A stretch of DNA of 64,000 bases, taken from contig NW_004624801.1 in assembly GCF_000247695.1 (NCBI RefSeq), positions 3,473,206 through 3,537,205 on the forward strand, in the 5' to 3' direction. The notes under the pieces are model-generated. The model searched no databases. It was not told the origin of the DNA and saw nothing but the letters and a program-made list of their open reading frames with translations. A program made the position numbers and the translations under genes. The DNA comes from Heterocephalus glaber (taxonomy: Eukaryota; Chordata; Mammalia; Rodentia; Bathyergidae). Positions 1-11,309 of this stretch are shown here, one piece after another (position 1 is the first letter of the stretch; every line of letters starts with the position of its first letter).

Positions 1-210
1 CACAAAATTTTTTTAAAAAAGCATTTCAGCTAATGAATAAAGACATTATATTTGACAGTCTCTGTTTTGCAGCAGCTATTGAAATAAAAGACCACACAAG
101 GACTGTCAAGGCCCACCAATGTCACAATATCACAATAAGAGAGACAACCAGATTTTGTGCCTTCTCATGGAAATACAAACCACCATCTAGGAAGCAATAT
201 ATATATATAT

Positions 211-287
211 TTTGGTACTGGGGATTGAACTCGGGTCCTTGCGCCTGTGCAGCAGGCGGCAAAACCACTGAGCTGAATCCCTGGCCC
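211..287 (-). mobile_element. ID-type SINE
   Basis: The reverse strand shows the tRNA-derived ID body, with the box A-like tagctcagtgg segment and the ttcaatcccc B-box-like end followed by the A tail. A 12-bp target duplication with one mismatch (aggaagcaatat at 189-200 and aggaagtaatat at 289-300) flanks it. Confidence 0.9.
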
Positions 288-487
288 TAGGAAGTAATAT
301 TTTTAAAAAATCCTCAAACTTTAATCTGATCAGCCTCCTGCTCCACATTCCAATTTACCGCAAATACGGTGTTCAGGGGAATGTGTTAAGTGACCCCGTG
401 GGGATGCAATCAGCAAAATCCAGGCTGTGGAAAATTCTATGGGGCAAATGACTAAGCTTCTTCACTAAATAAATTACAAGAAAAATG

Positions 488-535
488 GGAGAAAAGGGGA
501 TGAGAGAGAGGGAGAGAGAGAAGGAGAGAGAGAGA
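488..535. repeat. GA-rich simple repeat
   Basis: Purine tract made of gagagg and gaga units; the short open frames across it are low complexity. Confidence 0.85.
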
Positions 536-990
536 ATCTATAGATTAACTGAGGCCTTAAAAAAAAACCCCAACCGATTGCAATCATGTGGACTTCATTT
601 AGATCTCGGAGCAAATAAACAAACCAGCGGCAGAAATAACGTGGCAAAGACATTTGAAGGCTGGCTGGATGTCTAATGACGTTAAAGGGACTGGTGATAT
701 TTTTAGGCATGCTAATGATAATGTGGTTATTGTGGTTTTGTTTTAAATAGAGACTTTATCTGTAATCTTTCTCTACAGAAGCATTTAAGGATGACATGAT
801 ACATTGTCTGGGATTATCTCCAACCATTCCAGGGGAGAGGCAGAGAGGAGGGAACAGGTGCAAGCTGTTAGCTGCGAAAGTCAGACTGGGAATCAGGGTG
901 TTTATAAGAGCTTTCCTTCTACTTTGATAGATGTTGAGATGTTTGACAATTTCCAGAATTAAAAGGGTGGGGGGACATCCATTTTTATTT

Positions 991-1073
991 TTTTCTTTTG
1001 GTACCAGGGATTGAACTCCGGACCTTGCGCTTTCGAGGCAGGTGGTTGAACCACTGAGCTAAATTGCCGGCCC
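991..1073 (-). mobile_element. ID-type SINE
   Basis: Reverse-strand ID copy ending in ggtacc and an A tail. It directly abuts a B1 on the same strand, so the pair may be a composite or a side-by-side insertion. Confidence 0.85.
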
Positions 1074-1081
1074 AGTCTTTA

Positions 1082-1191
1082 TTTTTTGAGACAGGATTTT
1101 CCTACGTTGCCCAGGCTGGCCTCGAACTTGTCATCTACCTGCCTCAACCTCCCAAGTAGGTGGGAATGCAGGTGTTTGCCACCACGCCCAT
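1082..1191 (-). mobile_element. B1 SINE (7SL-derived)
   Basis: On the reverse strand it reads as a B1: the gcctggaattaca-like region, cctcccaagtaggtggga and ttgcccaggctggcctcgaa in the given strand are diagnostic. Confidence 0.88.
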
Positions 1192-1217
1192 GTTTTCTTT
1201 TTAATATGAGAAAGCGC

Positions 1218-1410
1218 AAGCTCTGGTTTGAATCTGAGTTTTGGCACTTATTGTCCTTGGACAAGTGACTTCCCTTTTGTGCCTCAGATTCTTCCTCTGG
1301 AAAATTGAGTGCATGATCATAATACTTATTATATCTTAGTATTCTTGCGCAGGATGCAAGAGAAAACAGTGCCGCAGATAGCATGTGCCTGGCACATGGG
1401 AGGTACCCCG
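1218..1410 (+). repeat. MIR SINE remnant
   Basis: Shows the MIR core order: tttgaatctgagttttggcac, ttggacaagtgacttccctt, cctcagattcttcctctg and gtgcctggcacatggg. Confidence 0.65.
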
Positions 1411-2486
1411 TAAGTATGACCTCCTCTTATTCTTCCTCCAGCTCCTGCGCTGGGAATATTGGACACCTCATTTCCACTGGTCTGCCCTGAGCACCTACTG
1501 AATGTGAGGCACTGACCGGGCCTGGGAATCAGAGGGTTGGGGGGACTTATCCAGTCTCCTCCCACTGTGGGTCACCATGGGCCACTGTTCTACTTGTCCT
1601 GGCCTTTGCTGTTTGCCTTAGAAGTTTGTAGCTCAGTACTCCCATATGTACAATAAAACTTGTGCTTATACTTGGCTTTGAGAGGCTAATGGTTCCCAGC
1701 TCAGTTCCCGTGCTCTAGCTGTTCTGGCCTCCTCCTTCCCTCCCCTGCCTTCCCTCAAGTCCCAATTAGGAGTCTGTGCCAGCTAACTAGCACTGGCACG
1801 CTGGGCTGCAGCACCTGGCCCAGGGAAGCTCGGTGGCCTTGGGTTGGCTGCCTTCCTGGGAGTGAGGGAGCTGTGGCTGGGGTGGGTCCACGCAGCTCTG
1901 GACCTGCCCTTGTTTGCTTGCAGTATAAGCGGAAAATTGGACTCGACACTGCAACTCATTCCTTTTCTGTCCAGCCTCCCCTGCCTTGCAGTAATCAAGG
2001 CTAAGGCTGCTTGTCTTAGGGTTGATCTTGGTGATAGCCCGTGTGGTACAAGCAGCGCAGAGGGGCACAGGAGACTTCAGGATGTGACTGCAGTTACCTC
2101 AAGGTCATCAGGTCCTTGGGCTCAAACCCAGAGCCTGCACTCTCTCCCAGTCCTCCCTGGCTTTCCAGGGCTACACATAGCCCTCAAATAATCAGCCTCC
2201 ATTCCCTTATTTAGAGGGAGCGCCACATCCGGAGGGAGCAGGAAGCAACTGGCACTGTACCAAGTTGCTGGGGGCAGGCACTACTCCTTGAAATATTGAA
2301 TAGACCACGCACGTGTGATGTGCCTTCAGTTCTCGCAGGGAAGGGTGGACACGGGGCTTCTTGTTCGAGATGCAGGTCTGGGATCCCAGCCAGGGTTGGG
2401 TTCCAGGAAAGGGTGGTTGAGAAGCCCTGAGTTGCAGTCACAACTGTGGCACATTTACTATTCTACTGACAACTGCTATAGTATCA

Positions 2487-2830
2487 GTTGTTATGGGCTG
2501 AATCTGCATCCTCACATCCTAACCCCAGCACCTCAGGACGTCCATATTGGGAGACAGGGCCCTTAGAGGGGCGATAAAAGTTAATGAGGCCCCTAGGGCA
2601 GGCCCTAATCCAATAGGACCAGTGTCTTTACAGAAGAGGTGGTGATCAGGCTGCAGACACTCACGAGGGAACACAAAGGGAGCAGGCGGCTACCCACGAG
2701 CCAAGGGTAGAGGCCGCACAAGAAGCCAAATCTGTTGACACCTTGATCCTAGACTTCAGTTCCGGGGAGAACATTTACTTCTGTTGTTTAAGCCACCACT
2801 TTGTCACTGCAGGTTGAGCAAACAAATGCA
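2487..2830 (+). mobile_element. MLT1-type LTR (ERVL-MaLR relic)
   Basis: Resembles the MLT1 solo LTR: ttatgggctgaatctgcatcc near the start, ccctaatccaataggaccag, gacaccttgatcctagactt and tgttgtttaagccaccac toward the end. Non-coding and heavily mutated. Confidence 0.75.
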
Positions 2831-2869
2831 CGGCTACTGCCAAAATCATTTTCTGAGTGCTTGTTATGT

Positions 2870-3125
2870 GTTTGTACTCTATTCGACACAACGTTGAATA
2901 CAGTACAGACATCATCTCATATAATCCTCATATCATTCCCATTCCTCAGTGAGGAAACCAAATTTTAGTTCTCCAGCAGCCCGCTGTGTGTGTATAGTAG
3001 ATGCTCAACAAATATTTGTGGAAAGAGAAGCACAGCCATGTTAAAGACCTTGCCCAGGTAGCTAGGCTGAGCTGAAGCCAGGATTTTAGCCCAAGTTTGC
3101 CTGTGTCTTGCACCCTTTACCACAT
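2870..3125 (+). repeat. MIR-like remnant
   Basis: Tail-like text catctcatataatcctcat, then gaccttgcccaggtagctag and cagatagcat-like ends in MIR order with an interrupting segment. Confidence 0.5.
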
Positions 3126-3473
3126 GCAGCCCGAGGACCTGCCCCAGTAGGGTGCCCATGGGAGCTATGGGTGGTGTAGGAAGTGCAGGTTGGGTTTTCC
3201 CGTTGGATCCTGGCTATAGCAGGTGTTCTGGGCCCAAGTAAACCTGGCTTGTTTAGGGCTCAGTGTCACTGCAGAGGCCTTTTGCATTGCCACAGCTGGG
3301 CCCTGGCCACACTCCCTGAGGCCTTTGTGTGGCCTTGCAGAAAGTGTGTGTGCCCTCTGCTTGGCTTGAGCCCAGGAGTTCAGACAGAGGGGATCCCTCC
3401 TGCTCCTCCTGTGCCTTCCCTGCATGCCCCAGACCCTCACGGCTTCCTTCTGGGGCATGGGGACCCCACATAC

Positions 3474-3589
3474 CTTGTAGCCCTGGTTGATGCCATTGAT
3501 GAACTGGGGGCTGGGGGCGTTCCAGGTGAAGCGGATGGCCGTGGAATTGGTGGCTTCGGCATGCACGTTGCCCGGCGGGACCGTGGGAA
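3474..3589 (-). CDS. SDK2: SDK2 exon 16 of window: first half of FN3-3
   Basis: This 116-nt exon encodes residues 716-753: [13 protein letters not shown], an N-S-T sequon, A-I-R-F-T-W with the core Trp, N-A-P-S-P-Q-F and I-N-G-I-N-Q-G-Y-K. The acceptor is ctcaag, so it has A rather than C or T before AG, preceded by a good pyrimidine tract. The donor is GTATGT and the only phase 0 exit in the window. The exon that completes FN3-3 should lie below position 1; I do not see it in 1-3473. Confidence 0.94.
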
Positions 3590-3902
3590 CTTGAGGAAAT
3601 CAAGAGACAGGGTGGGGGGAGGGGTCCCTCAGTCTGCTTTGCCCAGTTCAATAGAGCAAACACGGGGACGGGGACCTGTAGACTGCACTTTGCCACCCCC
3701 TGCAACTGCTCCTTGCCATGTAGACTCGAGGTGCCCTTTTCTAGATCGTGGGTCAGTTCAGGTTCAATAAACCTGGCCTGGCTCACTGCCTGGGGCACTG
3801 AGAAAGTGATGGCTACGCAAACATCATGTGGCCTGCTGGGGTGGGTGGGTCTCAGGCAGAACACAAAAGGCAAAGGTGTGGTGATCCCATCCGTGTGAAT
3901 CT

Positions 3903-3906
3903 GTAT

Positions 3907-3941
<35 letters not shown>

Positions 3942-3944
3942 TTT
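3903..3944. repeat. (TTTA)n microsatellite / extended SINE tail
   Basis: About ten uninterrupted ttta units adjoin the ID element and are probably an expanded A-rich tail (TAAA on the sense strand). Confidence 0.9.
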
Positions 3945-4019
3945 TTGGTACCAGGGATTGAACTCAGGACCTTGTGCTTTCGAGGTAGGTGTGGTGCCAC
4001 TGAGCTACATCCCCAGGCC
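3945..4019 (-). mobile_element. ID-type SINE
   Basis: Reverse-strand ID body beginning at the ttggtacc end. A 9-bp target duplication tgtgaatct (3894-3902 and 4023-4031) brackets the element plus its TTTA tail. Confidence 0.9.
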
Positions 4020-4248
4020 TCATGTGAATCTTCTACCCCACCCTGACTCTTCTTCCTCTTCCCCTCTGCTCCCCACCACGTGGGAGCTGCACACATGGTG
4101 GAGATTCTACCCAGGCATTACATCAAGGGCTTAGACAAAGCCAGCAACTCAGTGTAGGCACTGAGAACGGGGCAGGCAGAAGACGTAGCAGGCACTAGGC
4201 CTGGAGGAAGGGCCGCACCGCTGCTTCAAGGCCACAGTCTCTACCCAC

Positions 4249-4430
4249 CTCCCTGCAGCGTCCACTCGGTGACCTTGCTGCTGTAGACGCCCAGGCCGGC
4301 ACTATTGTAGGCGGCCACTTCGATCTCGTAGTTGGTCCAGATGATGAGGTCCTCTAGCAACAGGTTGTTGACGTCAGCATCTGTGATATTCTTAAACTGG
4401 TACCCAACAGGCAGCCCGGCCAGGCAGTAC
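4249..4430 (-). CDS. SDK2: SDK2 exon 15 of window: second half of FN3-2
   Basis: This 182-nt exon encodes residues 655-714: [19 protein letters not shown] with an N-I-T sequon, [23 protein letters not shown] (the F strand and F-G loop of FN3) and the linker T-E-W-T-L-Q-G. The acceptor is cctag and the donor GTGGGT. The final G joins TT of the next exon to give Val. Confidence 0.95.
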
Positions 4431-4544
4431 CTAGGGCAGTGATGGCAAACCTTTTAGAGGTTTCAGTGATGTAAACAGCCCCATGTGGGATGCGTGCCCT
4501 AGGTTCGCCACCACTGACCTAGGGGAAGAGGGGAGGGTCGGGCC

Positions 4545-4700
4545 CAGGAAATGGTCTAGAGTGGCACTGCCCACTAGAACGTTCTGTGGCGGTGGGAGTG
4601 CTGCACATCTGTGCTGCCCCAGAGGGGAGCTGCTAGCACAGGGGGATGTCGAGCACCTAAGATGTGCTTAGTGCAGCTGAGGAAGTGATCTGGATGCTGG
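4545..4700. repeat. Ancient interspersed repeat, family not named
   Basis: The text cactgcccactagaacgttc followed by gagcacctaagatgtgctta resembles a common mammalian relic. A related stretch is at 26640-27075. Confidence 0.5.
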
Positions 4701-4709
4701 TGTATTTCT

Positions 4710-4804
4710 TTTTCTTTTTCTTTTTTTTTTGGTACCGGGGATCGAACTCAGGTCCTTGCGCTTGGGCAGCAGGCGGCGAAACCACTGAGCTAAACCCCTG
4801 GGCC
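4710..4804 (-). mobile_element. ID-type SINE with perfect target duplication
   Basis: Reverse-strand ID with a T-rich (sense A-rich) tail. A perfect 13-bp duplication ctggtgtatttct lies at 4697-4709 and 4805-4817, so the insertion is fairly young. Confidence 0.95.
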
Positions 4805-4901
4805 CTGGTGTATTTCTAATTGGTATAAAGCACCCTAAGTGACTGGTGCCGTACCTTCCCAGGTGATGTAGGCCTAAGGGCTGTGTCATGACTTTTCTTT
4901 T

Positions 4902-5635
4902 TTTTTTTAAATAACTTTATCATCAAACACACACACATACAAAAAATTAAAACCATTCAAAGAAGAACAATGCAAGGGAAAAAAACTACAATAATATCCA
5001 AATACAGTAGAACTCAACCAAAAAAAACCTGAAAAACACTTAAACATTTTTCCATATAACTTAAAAAAGCATCTCAAGCACCAACAAGACACCAGAGGAT
5101 GTGATTTGTTTCAGAAAGGTCCCCAAAACCAACACTGAACAAATAATGATCTGGAAAAAACCTCTAGTTAGCTAGCAGACTCCTCATAAACCAAACTTCT
5201 CCCTAATTTAAATTTCAATACAGTCATATGACACATGATGGAAACACAATCCGAGAAATATATTATTAGGCCATTTCATCCGTGTGTACCCTTATTTACA
5301 CTTTCAGTTTCTCACACTACAGAAACTATTTGCTATTTACACATGTGTGTCCTATTTATTTCACTTAACAGGATGCCTTCAATACTCATCCATTTAGCTA
5401 TAAATGTCTCTAGTTTCTTGTTCTTTATGGCTGAGTAGTACTCCATTTTATTAAAAAAACCACATCTTCTTTATCCAGTCTCCAGTTGATGGGCACTTGG
5501 GCTCTTTCCAAGCTTTAGCTATTATGAACTGTGCAGCTAAAAACATGGGTGCACATATATCACTGTGGTAAGATTCTTTTAATTCTTTTGTGAAGATACC
5601 CAGCAAGGGGATAGCTGGGTTGACTGGGACCTCTA
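4902..5635 (-). mobile_element. 5'-truncated L1 LINE
   Basis: On the reverse strand an A-rich 3' end (poly-T here at 4893-4908) is preceded by sequence like the end of L1 ORF2; in the given strand the text ttatggctgagtagtactcc and gttgatgggcacttgggctc is typical L1 antisense. A 14-bp duplication with one mismatch (atgacttttctttt at 4888-4901, atgatttttctttt at 5636-5649) marks the insertion. No usable frame remains. Confidence 0.8.
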
Positions 5636-6009
5636 ATGATTTTTCTTTTTAATGGGGGAGAGGACGTGACTAGGATGGCTGAGCAGGGATGCTCAGGTCT
5701 CCCAGGGCCCAGCGTCTGAAGGTCATTGGCAGGAGACTGGTTCCCAATGCTGGGCTCCTTCTCTTCCTCCCTCTAGGATAGTGGCTCCCTTGCTGAGGTG
5801 GAATGAAAATATCTAAAGCTGCCTGCACTAACCACATCTACTTTCCCGGAAAACAACTCGGGATGACAGAGAGATGGGTTTGTAAACGCAAATGTAGGAG
5901 TCATGCACAGAGGACAGATAAGTTACAGGAAAACTACAATGCAGACAGGCCTCAGGGTCTGATGATTGCCAAATTAGAGCCCCAAACACATCAGTACTTT
6001 CTAACACTC

Positions 6010-6196
6010 CACAGCACCGGCTCTCCAGACCTCAGCGTGCACTGGAACCATCTGAAGTCTTAGTAAAACAGACCTATGGCCTGTCCCGTTTCCTACCCTG
6101 CAGGTCTTGGATGGGATCGGAGAGTTTACATTTCTGAATGGCACTCAGGTGGTACAAATTCTGCTGGCCCAGGGACCATGCTTTGAGAACAACAGC
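6010..6196 (+). mobile_element. MER5A-like hAT relic
   Basis: Matches the MER5A pattern: cagcgtgcactggaaccatc, a central atttctgaatggcactcagg and the end catgctttgagaacaacag. Confidence 0.6.
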
Positions 6197-6479
6197 CCTT
6201 TATTTTAGGATTAAATACAAACTCACAGCAAAACTAACTGATCAGGGAGCAGACAGACCAACAATAGTGTCCTCCAACTTTGGGGGATCCCAGCACCCAC
6301 AAGGCAGGAAAGAGATCCAGGGTGTGGCCCACCACTGTGTCCAGCCAGGATTCAGAACATGCGTAAGCATTTTCAGTAATTTCAGATGTTGAGCTATTTA
6401 TGAATACTGCATTTAGGTAACCCTTTGTAGCTTTTATGTTACTGGCATAGTAATCCTCAGTCAAATATAACAATAAAAG

Positions 6480-6588
6480 AGCCATGGATTTAGCTCAGTG
6501 GTTCCACCACCTGCCTCGCAAGCGCAAGGTCCTGAGTTCAATCCCCAGTACCAAAAAAAAAATCTTTCTATCATCTATCTATCTATAA
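6480..6588 (+). mobile_element. ID-type SINE
   Basis: Plus-strand ID body with the A tail and a short TCTA run. Target duplication aacaataaaag at 6469-6479 and 6589-6599. Confidence 0.92.
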
Positions 6589-7061
6589 AACAATAAAAGT
6601 CTACAGAACTGGACTTGTTTTCCAGCAATGACCAAAGAAAGGACTTTCACTTTTCATTCGATTCTTGCCCTCTTAGTGTCTGCACTCACAGGCTGTGCGT
6701 CTGGTTGAGACGGAACATTCTGGGTTCCCCAGGCCGCTGGCGCCTGGGACAATGGCCTTTTCCCTCTCCTGTCTCCCCCGTCAGCCCTGGCACAGCAGCC
6801 TTGGCTTCCACTGAGCCTTGAGATTATACCATGTTCTTTCTCAACCACTGCTGCTGGTTCCCAAGGCTCTCGCTGAAGGAAGTGGTTTTGGATGTCTAGC
6901 CCAAGTCCTTCCTGCCACAGTGTGGGCACTCTCGTGGCCCGGTCCTTTTTAGATGGAGAGGACCCGCTGTGCATTTGCAGTTTGCCACCCACTTCCGGTG
7001 CCTACCGCCATTCCTTGCTCCTGGGGTCAGGATGCCCTCCTGTCCCCAGGTGGACGCCTAC

Positions 7062-7202
7062 CTGATGATGTAGCCCTTGAGGATGCCGTTCTGGTGGCTC
7101 TCAGGAGGTGGCTGCCACTGGATCATGATGGACTGGTTGGTTCGTCCACTGGCGATGACATTCTGGGGAGGGGCCGTGGGAGGCTCCTCGGGGAGGGAGA
7201 CC
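7062..7202 (-). CDS. SDK2: SDK2 exon 14 of window: first half of FN3-2
   Basis: This 141-nt exon encodes residues 608-653: [23 protein letters not shown] with an N-Q-S sequon, the B-strand I-M-I-Q-W with the core Trp, [12 protein letters not shown] and K-G-Y-I-I. The acceptor is ttcag; the donor is GTAGGC. It exits in phase 2, completing an Arg codon with the next exon. Confidence 0.95.
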
Positions 7203-8696
7203 CTGAATCAGAAAATAGAGTGAATGGACCGTTCACTCACTCTCTGGGGACAACACAGGCATTTAACAGGAAGGGAGGAGGGCAACCCTGCCCTGTTGTC
7301 TCTGGATGATTCTGCACTATGGCTGTGTGACCCTTAACCTCTCTGAGTTTATTTACAAAAAAGTATATTGGCTGCCTTACAGGACTGGTTGAGTATCAAA
7401 TGCCTCTCTCTCTATCTGTCTATCATCTGTGTATGTATTAAAAACACTACAAAACCCCGAATGTGCGTATTTTTGGTGCAGTTGAGGGACATGGTCCTCA
7501 GTTTCCCATTTGTCAAAGCAGCTACAGTTGGGGTGGATGAGGTCAGGGGTATTTTGGAGAGAGGAGTCTCAGGTAGTTGCTTCCCATTGGCCAGCTGCTG
7601 ATGTGCTTGACTGGGCCTCCTTCACTGAGCAGCTGAGCGGCAGGTGGGGCGGTGGATCACAGGTGGGGCCCTGGAGCCCAGCGGCGCTTCTCTCTCTGGC
7701 ACTGCTGGGGAATGCAGTGTTCCGCCTGAAGTGTATTTTTCACCTCACTGACACTTATCCATTAAAAACAAAAGTTAATTATTTCTGATGGATGCCTTTC
7801 CCTCTGTTTATTCCGATGCGTTTGCATCCTGATGGATAGCGTTCCTAACAGTCTTCGGGAAGGCCAGAGTCGGGCTGATTTATTCTTTCCCATGGTGACT
7901 AGGATGATCAGCCCTGAGAGAAAGTGGAACCAGTGGTGCACAGCGAGGCCGCAGGGCTGGGGAAGGCAGGTGTTGGGCTTTCCAGACAGGTTCCCCTGGT
8001 GGGGATTCTGTGGCTCTGGAAGGGCTGGGAGCAGGCAGGTTAGGTCTGTTGTTCACTGTGTCGCCTGCAGGGGGCCACGCATAGGTGCTCAAGAAATAGT
8101 GAAGGACGGGCGCTATGGTCACACGTGACCTCTGGCACAGCCTTTCTGACCTCCTGGATGACATTTTCCTTCCGGCCAGAGGTGGCTGCTTGGTCTACAG
8201 GGCTGGCTGGCAGAATGCACCTTCTGCTAAACGGGTGTGGCACTGGGACGTGGATTACCTGTTGTGATACTCAATGTCCACCGTTTTGTAAGCGGTTTGC
8301 TAGCGCCCGCCCAGAGCCTGGTATCATGTGTGGCACTGGATATGGACCCTCGCGAGACCCCGCCCCCAGCTCCGTGTCCTTTGACAAGGGTGGCAGCACA
8401 AGGAGCTGTGGAGCAGGAAGAGGCAAGTTCTGAGGTCGTAGGGCACACCGTCACAGGCCGACTCTCCTCGGGGGTTAGGGTTACCATGTGCCACGTTCTG
8501 CCCACCGCTCTCTTCCTATGCCGTCTCCCTTCTCATGCTGTCCCTGAGCAAGAGCCTGGAGTCTACGGGGTGGAGACTGAAGCCTGGAGGGGCAGAGACA
8601 CTGAGCCAGACTTGCCCTGTGGCCCCATTCCCTTGTCACGCTGGTCAGCAGCAGGTGGGCCCCTGTGGCCCCAGCAGGAGTGGCCACTCCCCTCAC
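7203..8696 (-). other. SDK2: Intron between exons 13 and 14
   Basis: 1,494 bp. A MIR-like stretch is likely near 7300-7400; the rest appears unique and I see no further feature. Confidence 0.85.
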
Positions 8697-8844
8697 CTCT
8701 CGGTGTCCTTGCTGAACTGTCCTTTGCCCACATCGTTGACGGCACAGAGACGGAACTGGTAGGAGCGGGCGGGAACCAAGCCCTTGACCATCACTGAGGT
8801 GGCTTCCGGGTCCACACTGGCCAGGAGTGTGGTCCAGGGGGCAT
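8697..8844 (-). CDS. SDK2: SDK2 exon 13 of window: second half of FN3-1
   Basis: This 148-nt exon encodes residues 559-606: [30 protein letters not shown] with the FN3 G-L-x-P-x-x-x-Y-x-F signature, and [11 protein letters not shown]. The acceptor is ccgcag and the donor GTGAGG. Phase 2 out, so FN3-1 as an exon pair is a symmetric 2-2 module. Confidence 0.95.
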
Positions 8845-9412
8845 CTGCGGGGACAGCGGGAGGGGCGGAGGTGGGCGTCCTGCGGGGACAGGATGTGCTC
8901 TCATCCTTCCCTCCCAGCAGGAGTCCAGCACCCTCTGGGCTGGCAGGAGAGTGAGGGCCTCCCTACCACATATTTCCTCTGGGCCCCACCAGCCCGTGTG
9001 ACTTCCAGGGCTGGAGGGCCTGCGGGGGAAGCAGGGGCTCATGGGAACTAAGACCTACATCTTTTCCCCTGAAACCGATGAGCACAGGGAAACCTATGAA
9101 AATCACCATTCAGGTTATACCTGCTAATTCTGAAGTTCACAGCCTGGGCCCTCGGAGAAATAAAAATAAAAAATAAGAATAAAAATAATAACCATTGTCT
9201 CTGAGGTCAGTGCTCTGCCAAGCCCTGCTTTAAGCACCTCCTGCACACTGCTTCTTGGGCTGTCTGTCACAGGGACCCACCTGACAGGCAGAGGCCACTG
9301 TTCCCTCTACAGCTGAGGAAGCCCAGGCTGCTCAGAGGCCTGGAGGTGGGGAGTGGGGACCCAGCCCAGGCTGCTACCCACCCCCTTGTCCCTGTGACCC
9401 CAGGGACCTTAC
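8845..9412 (-). other. SDK2: Intron between exons 12 and 13
   Basis: 568 bp. A short A-rich stretch (aaataaaaataaaaaataag) lies near 9160-9190; nothing else stands out. Confidence 0.85.
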
Positions 9413-9549
9413 TGTTCTCCGACATCTCCAGGACATAGCGGATCAGGGGGCTGTTCCCATCAAAGGGCTTGGCCCATGTCAAGTTGATGGCCCGTCTCTC
9501 TGCGGTGCTGAGTGTGGCCACCGGGTGCTCAGGGGCGTGGGGCAGTTGC
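9413..9549 (-). CDS. SDK2: SDK2 exon 12 of window: first half of FN3-1
   Basis: This 137-nt exon encodes residues 513-557: [15 protein letters not shown], then the FN3 B-strand R-A-I-N-L-T-W with an N-L-T sequon and the core Trp, [12 protein letters not shown] and L-E-M-S-E-N. This is the switch from Ig to FN3 modules. The acceptor is ctccag and the donor GTAAGG. Confidence 0.95.
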
Positions 9550-10119
9550 CTGGAGGAGAGATCAGTATGGGGGAGCTGCCCCAGGGGTCTGTGGTCACGT
9601 GACAGCAACACCAAGGACTCGGTTGGTACAGATGCAGGATATGGCACCCGGCCACCCACCTGCAGATCCCTCCCTTGGGAACGGAACTCAGGGGTCTGAG
9701 CCCTACTCGGTGCCCCTGCTCCTGACAGGGGGTCTCTGTGAGCTGACGGAGGGGCCTAGAAGGATGCTTAGGATGAGAGCCGTGCTCCCCAACCTTTTAT
9801 GGCACCAGAGGCTGGTTCTGTGCAAGACAATTTTTCCAGGGACCAGGCTGGGCTATGTGTGGGGGCGATGGTTTCACGATTAGATTCTCATAAGAAGAAC
9901 AACTAGATCCCACATCTGCACGGCTCACAGTAGGGTCCAAGCTCCTGTGAGAATCTAATGCTTCCCCTGATCTGACAGGAGGCGGAGCTCAGGCAGGGAC
10001 ACCAGCATGGGGAGCAGCTGAAGACACAGAAAGCTCCACCCCCACCTAGGAGACCTGGACAGGCCCACGTCACACAGGCCCTTGTGCTGTGACAGAGGGA
10101 GCGGGCTGGCTGCCCTTAC
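9550..10119 (-). other. SDK2: Intron between exons 11 and 12
   Basis: 570 bp. Its middle is occupied by an old interspersed repeat at 9785-10035. Confidence 0.85.
9785..10035. repeat. Ancient DNA-transposon-like repeat with internal inverted ends
   Basis: The text gcaagacaatttttccaggg, agattctcataagaagaac and its near-inverse gtgagaatctaatgcttccc, then ctgatctgacaggaggcgga matches a common mammalian relic I can picture but not name. Confidence 0.6.
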
Positions 10120-10296
10120 CTGACTCGAAGGTGGGCACTGCGGGAGTCATTGCCACCGGCAGAGAGCACCCGGCAGGTGTACGTGCCAATGTCCCCTGAC
10201 CATGTCTGTGTGATGTGCAGGGAGCCGTTTTTGTCCAGGCGGATTCTCGGGTTGCTCTCCATGGTCAGGGTGGCCCCATCCTTCTCCCACACGTAC
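10120..10296 (-). CDS. SDK2: SDK2 exon 11 of window: second half of Ig6
   Basis: This 177-nt exon encodes residues 454-511: [10 protein letters not shown] with the core Trp, [12 protein letters not shown] with an N-G-S sequon, the strand [12 protein letters not shown] with the second cysteine, then A-G-G-N-D-S with another sequon, ending H-L-R-V. The acceptor is ttag and the donor GTAAGG. It exits in phase 2 at the Ig6/FN3-1 border. Confidence 0.94.
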
Positions 10297-11309
10297 CTAA
10301 GAGGGGGAGCAGGAAGTGCCAGTTAGGGGAGAGAGAGAGAGAGTTGAGGAGGATGTCCAAAGCTCCTCCTGGAAAGAGCACACCAAAGACAGGCAGGGGA
10401 CAGTCCCAGGCCACAGTGGCTCCTCTGGGGCTTGTCTGGCTGGGTAGGAAACGGGCCCTGGAGAGAAGGCCTCGGAGGGTGGGAGCCTAGGAGTCCATCA
10501 TCTTTGCAGAGGGTGTGGAGTGCAGGAGCGGTCACACATTAAGTCATTATCGGTCGTTTACACCTGCAGTTCAGGCCCAGGTCAAAGCATTGTTGCTTTT
10601 GGCAAGAAGCCACTGCAAAACAGCCAGCATAAAAGAGCCAGCAAAGGGAGTGCTCCCGAAGAGGTGAAAAGATTACGGATGGAAAAAGAATTAAAGTTTC
10701 CGCATAGACTACATTTTGGAATTAGTTTTATGAGGAAAATCATTAGATCAATGCATCACTGTGACAAATTGACTTTAGTGTCCAAAAAATCACTTTAGCT
10801 TCGGTCAGTCAGTACAAAGGGGAACTTGAAAAATTACACGCACACCAGTGCCTGACAATAAGAAATATCTCCTTTGGAATTGTTCTGGAGGAAATACAGC
10901 CATTATCATTGTCATGCACACACTCGGAGACCTGGCCCTGCCCGGGGAGGGTCTGTGCTGTCCTCCCTGGAGAGTGGCCTGGGCTCTCAGCACAAGGGTG
11001 ACGGAGGAACGGGGTCATGACTGAGACCCCCGTCACCTGCAGGACAGGCGGGGCTGTGAGCCAAGGGTCCTAGGACTACCTGGGGTTAGAGGATGTCAGA
11101 TTGTTAGCAAGAGTGAGTCTGTAATATGGTTCAGCTGAGTTTAAAAGGAAAAAACAAGGAAAAATAAAGTCCACCTTAAAAAAAAAAGAAAAGGAAAAGG
11201 AAAAGCACAAAGAAAACTCAGCAGTTTTCCAGCACTGGGGCACCATGGTGAACGTGTGTGAATCTGATCGTCCCGTGGACAGGTGGTGGATGGTGACGCT
11301 GCTGTGCTT

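Larger units (their letters stand above)
1..3473 (-). other. SDK2: Intron downstream of the last exon (partial)
   Basis: No exon is recognisable here. It holds an ID element, an ID next to a B1, two MIR-like stretches and an MLT1-type LTR, each listed separately, plus a purine-rich simple repeat. Confidence 0.8.
3590..4248 (-). other. SDK2: Intron between exons 15 and 16
   Basis: 659 bp. It contains a TTTA repeat and an ID element; the rest is unique sequence with no feature I can name. Confidence 0.9.
4431..7061 (-). other. SDK2: Intron between exons 14 and 15
   Basis: 2,631 bp, mostly repeats: an old repeat at 4545-4700, an ID, a 5'-truncated L1, a MER5A-like relic and a second ID. The segment 6600-7060 looks unique. 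Confidence 0.9.

Noticed and set aside
3183..3873. 195- and 206-codon frames around exon 16
   Set aside because: Both are shadows of exon 16 plus intron; no splice-consistent product.
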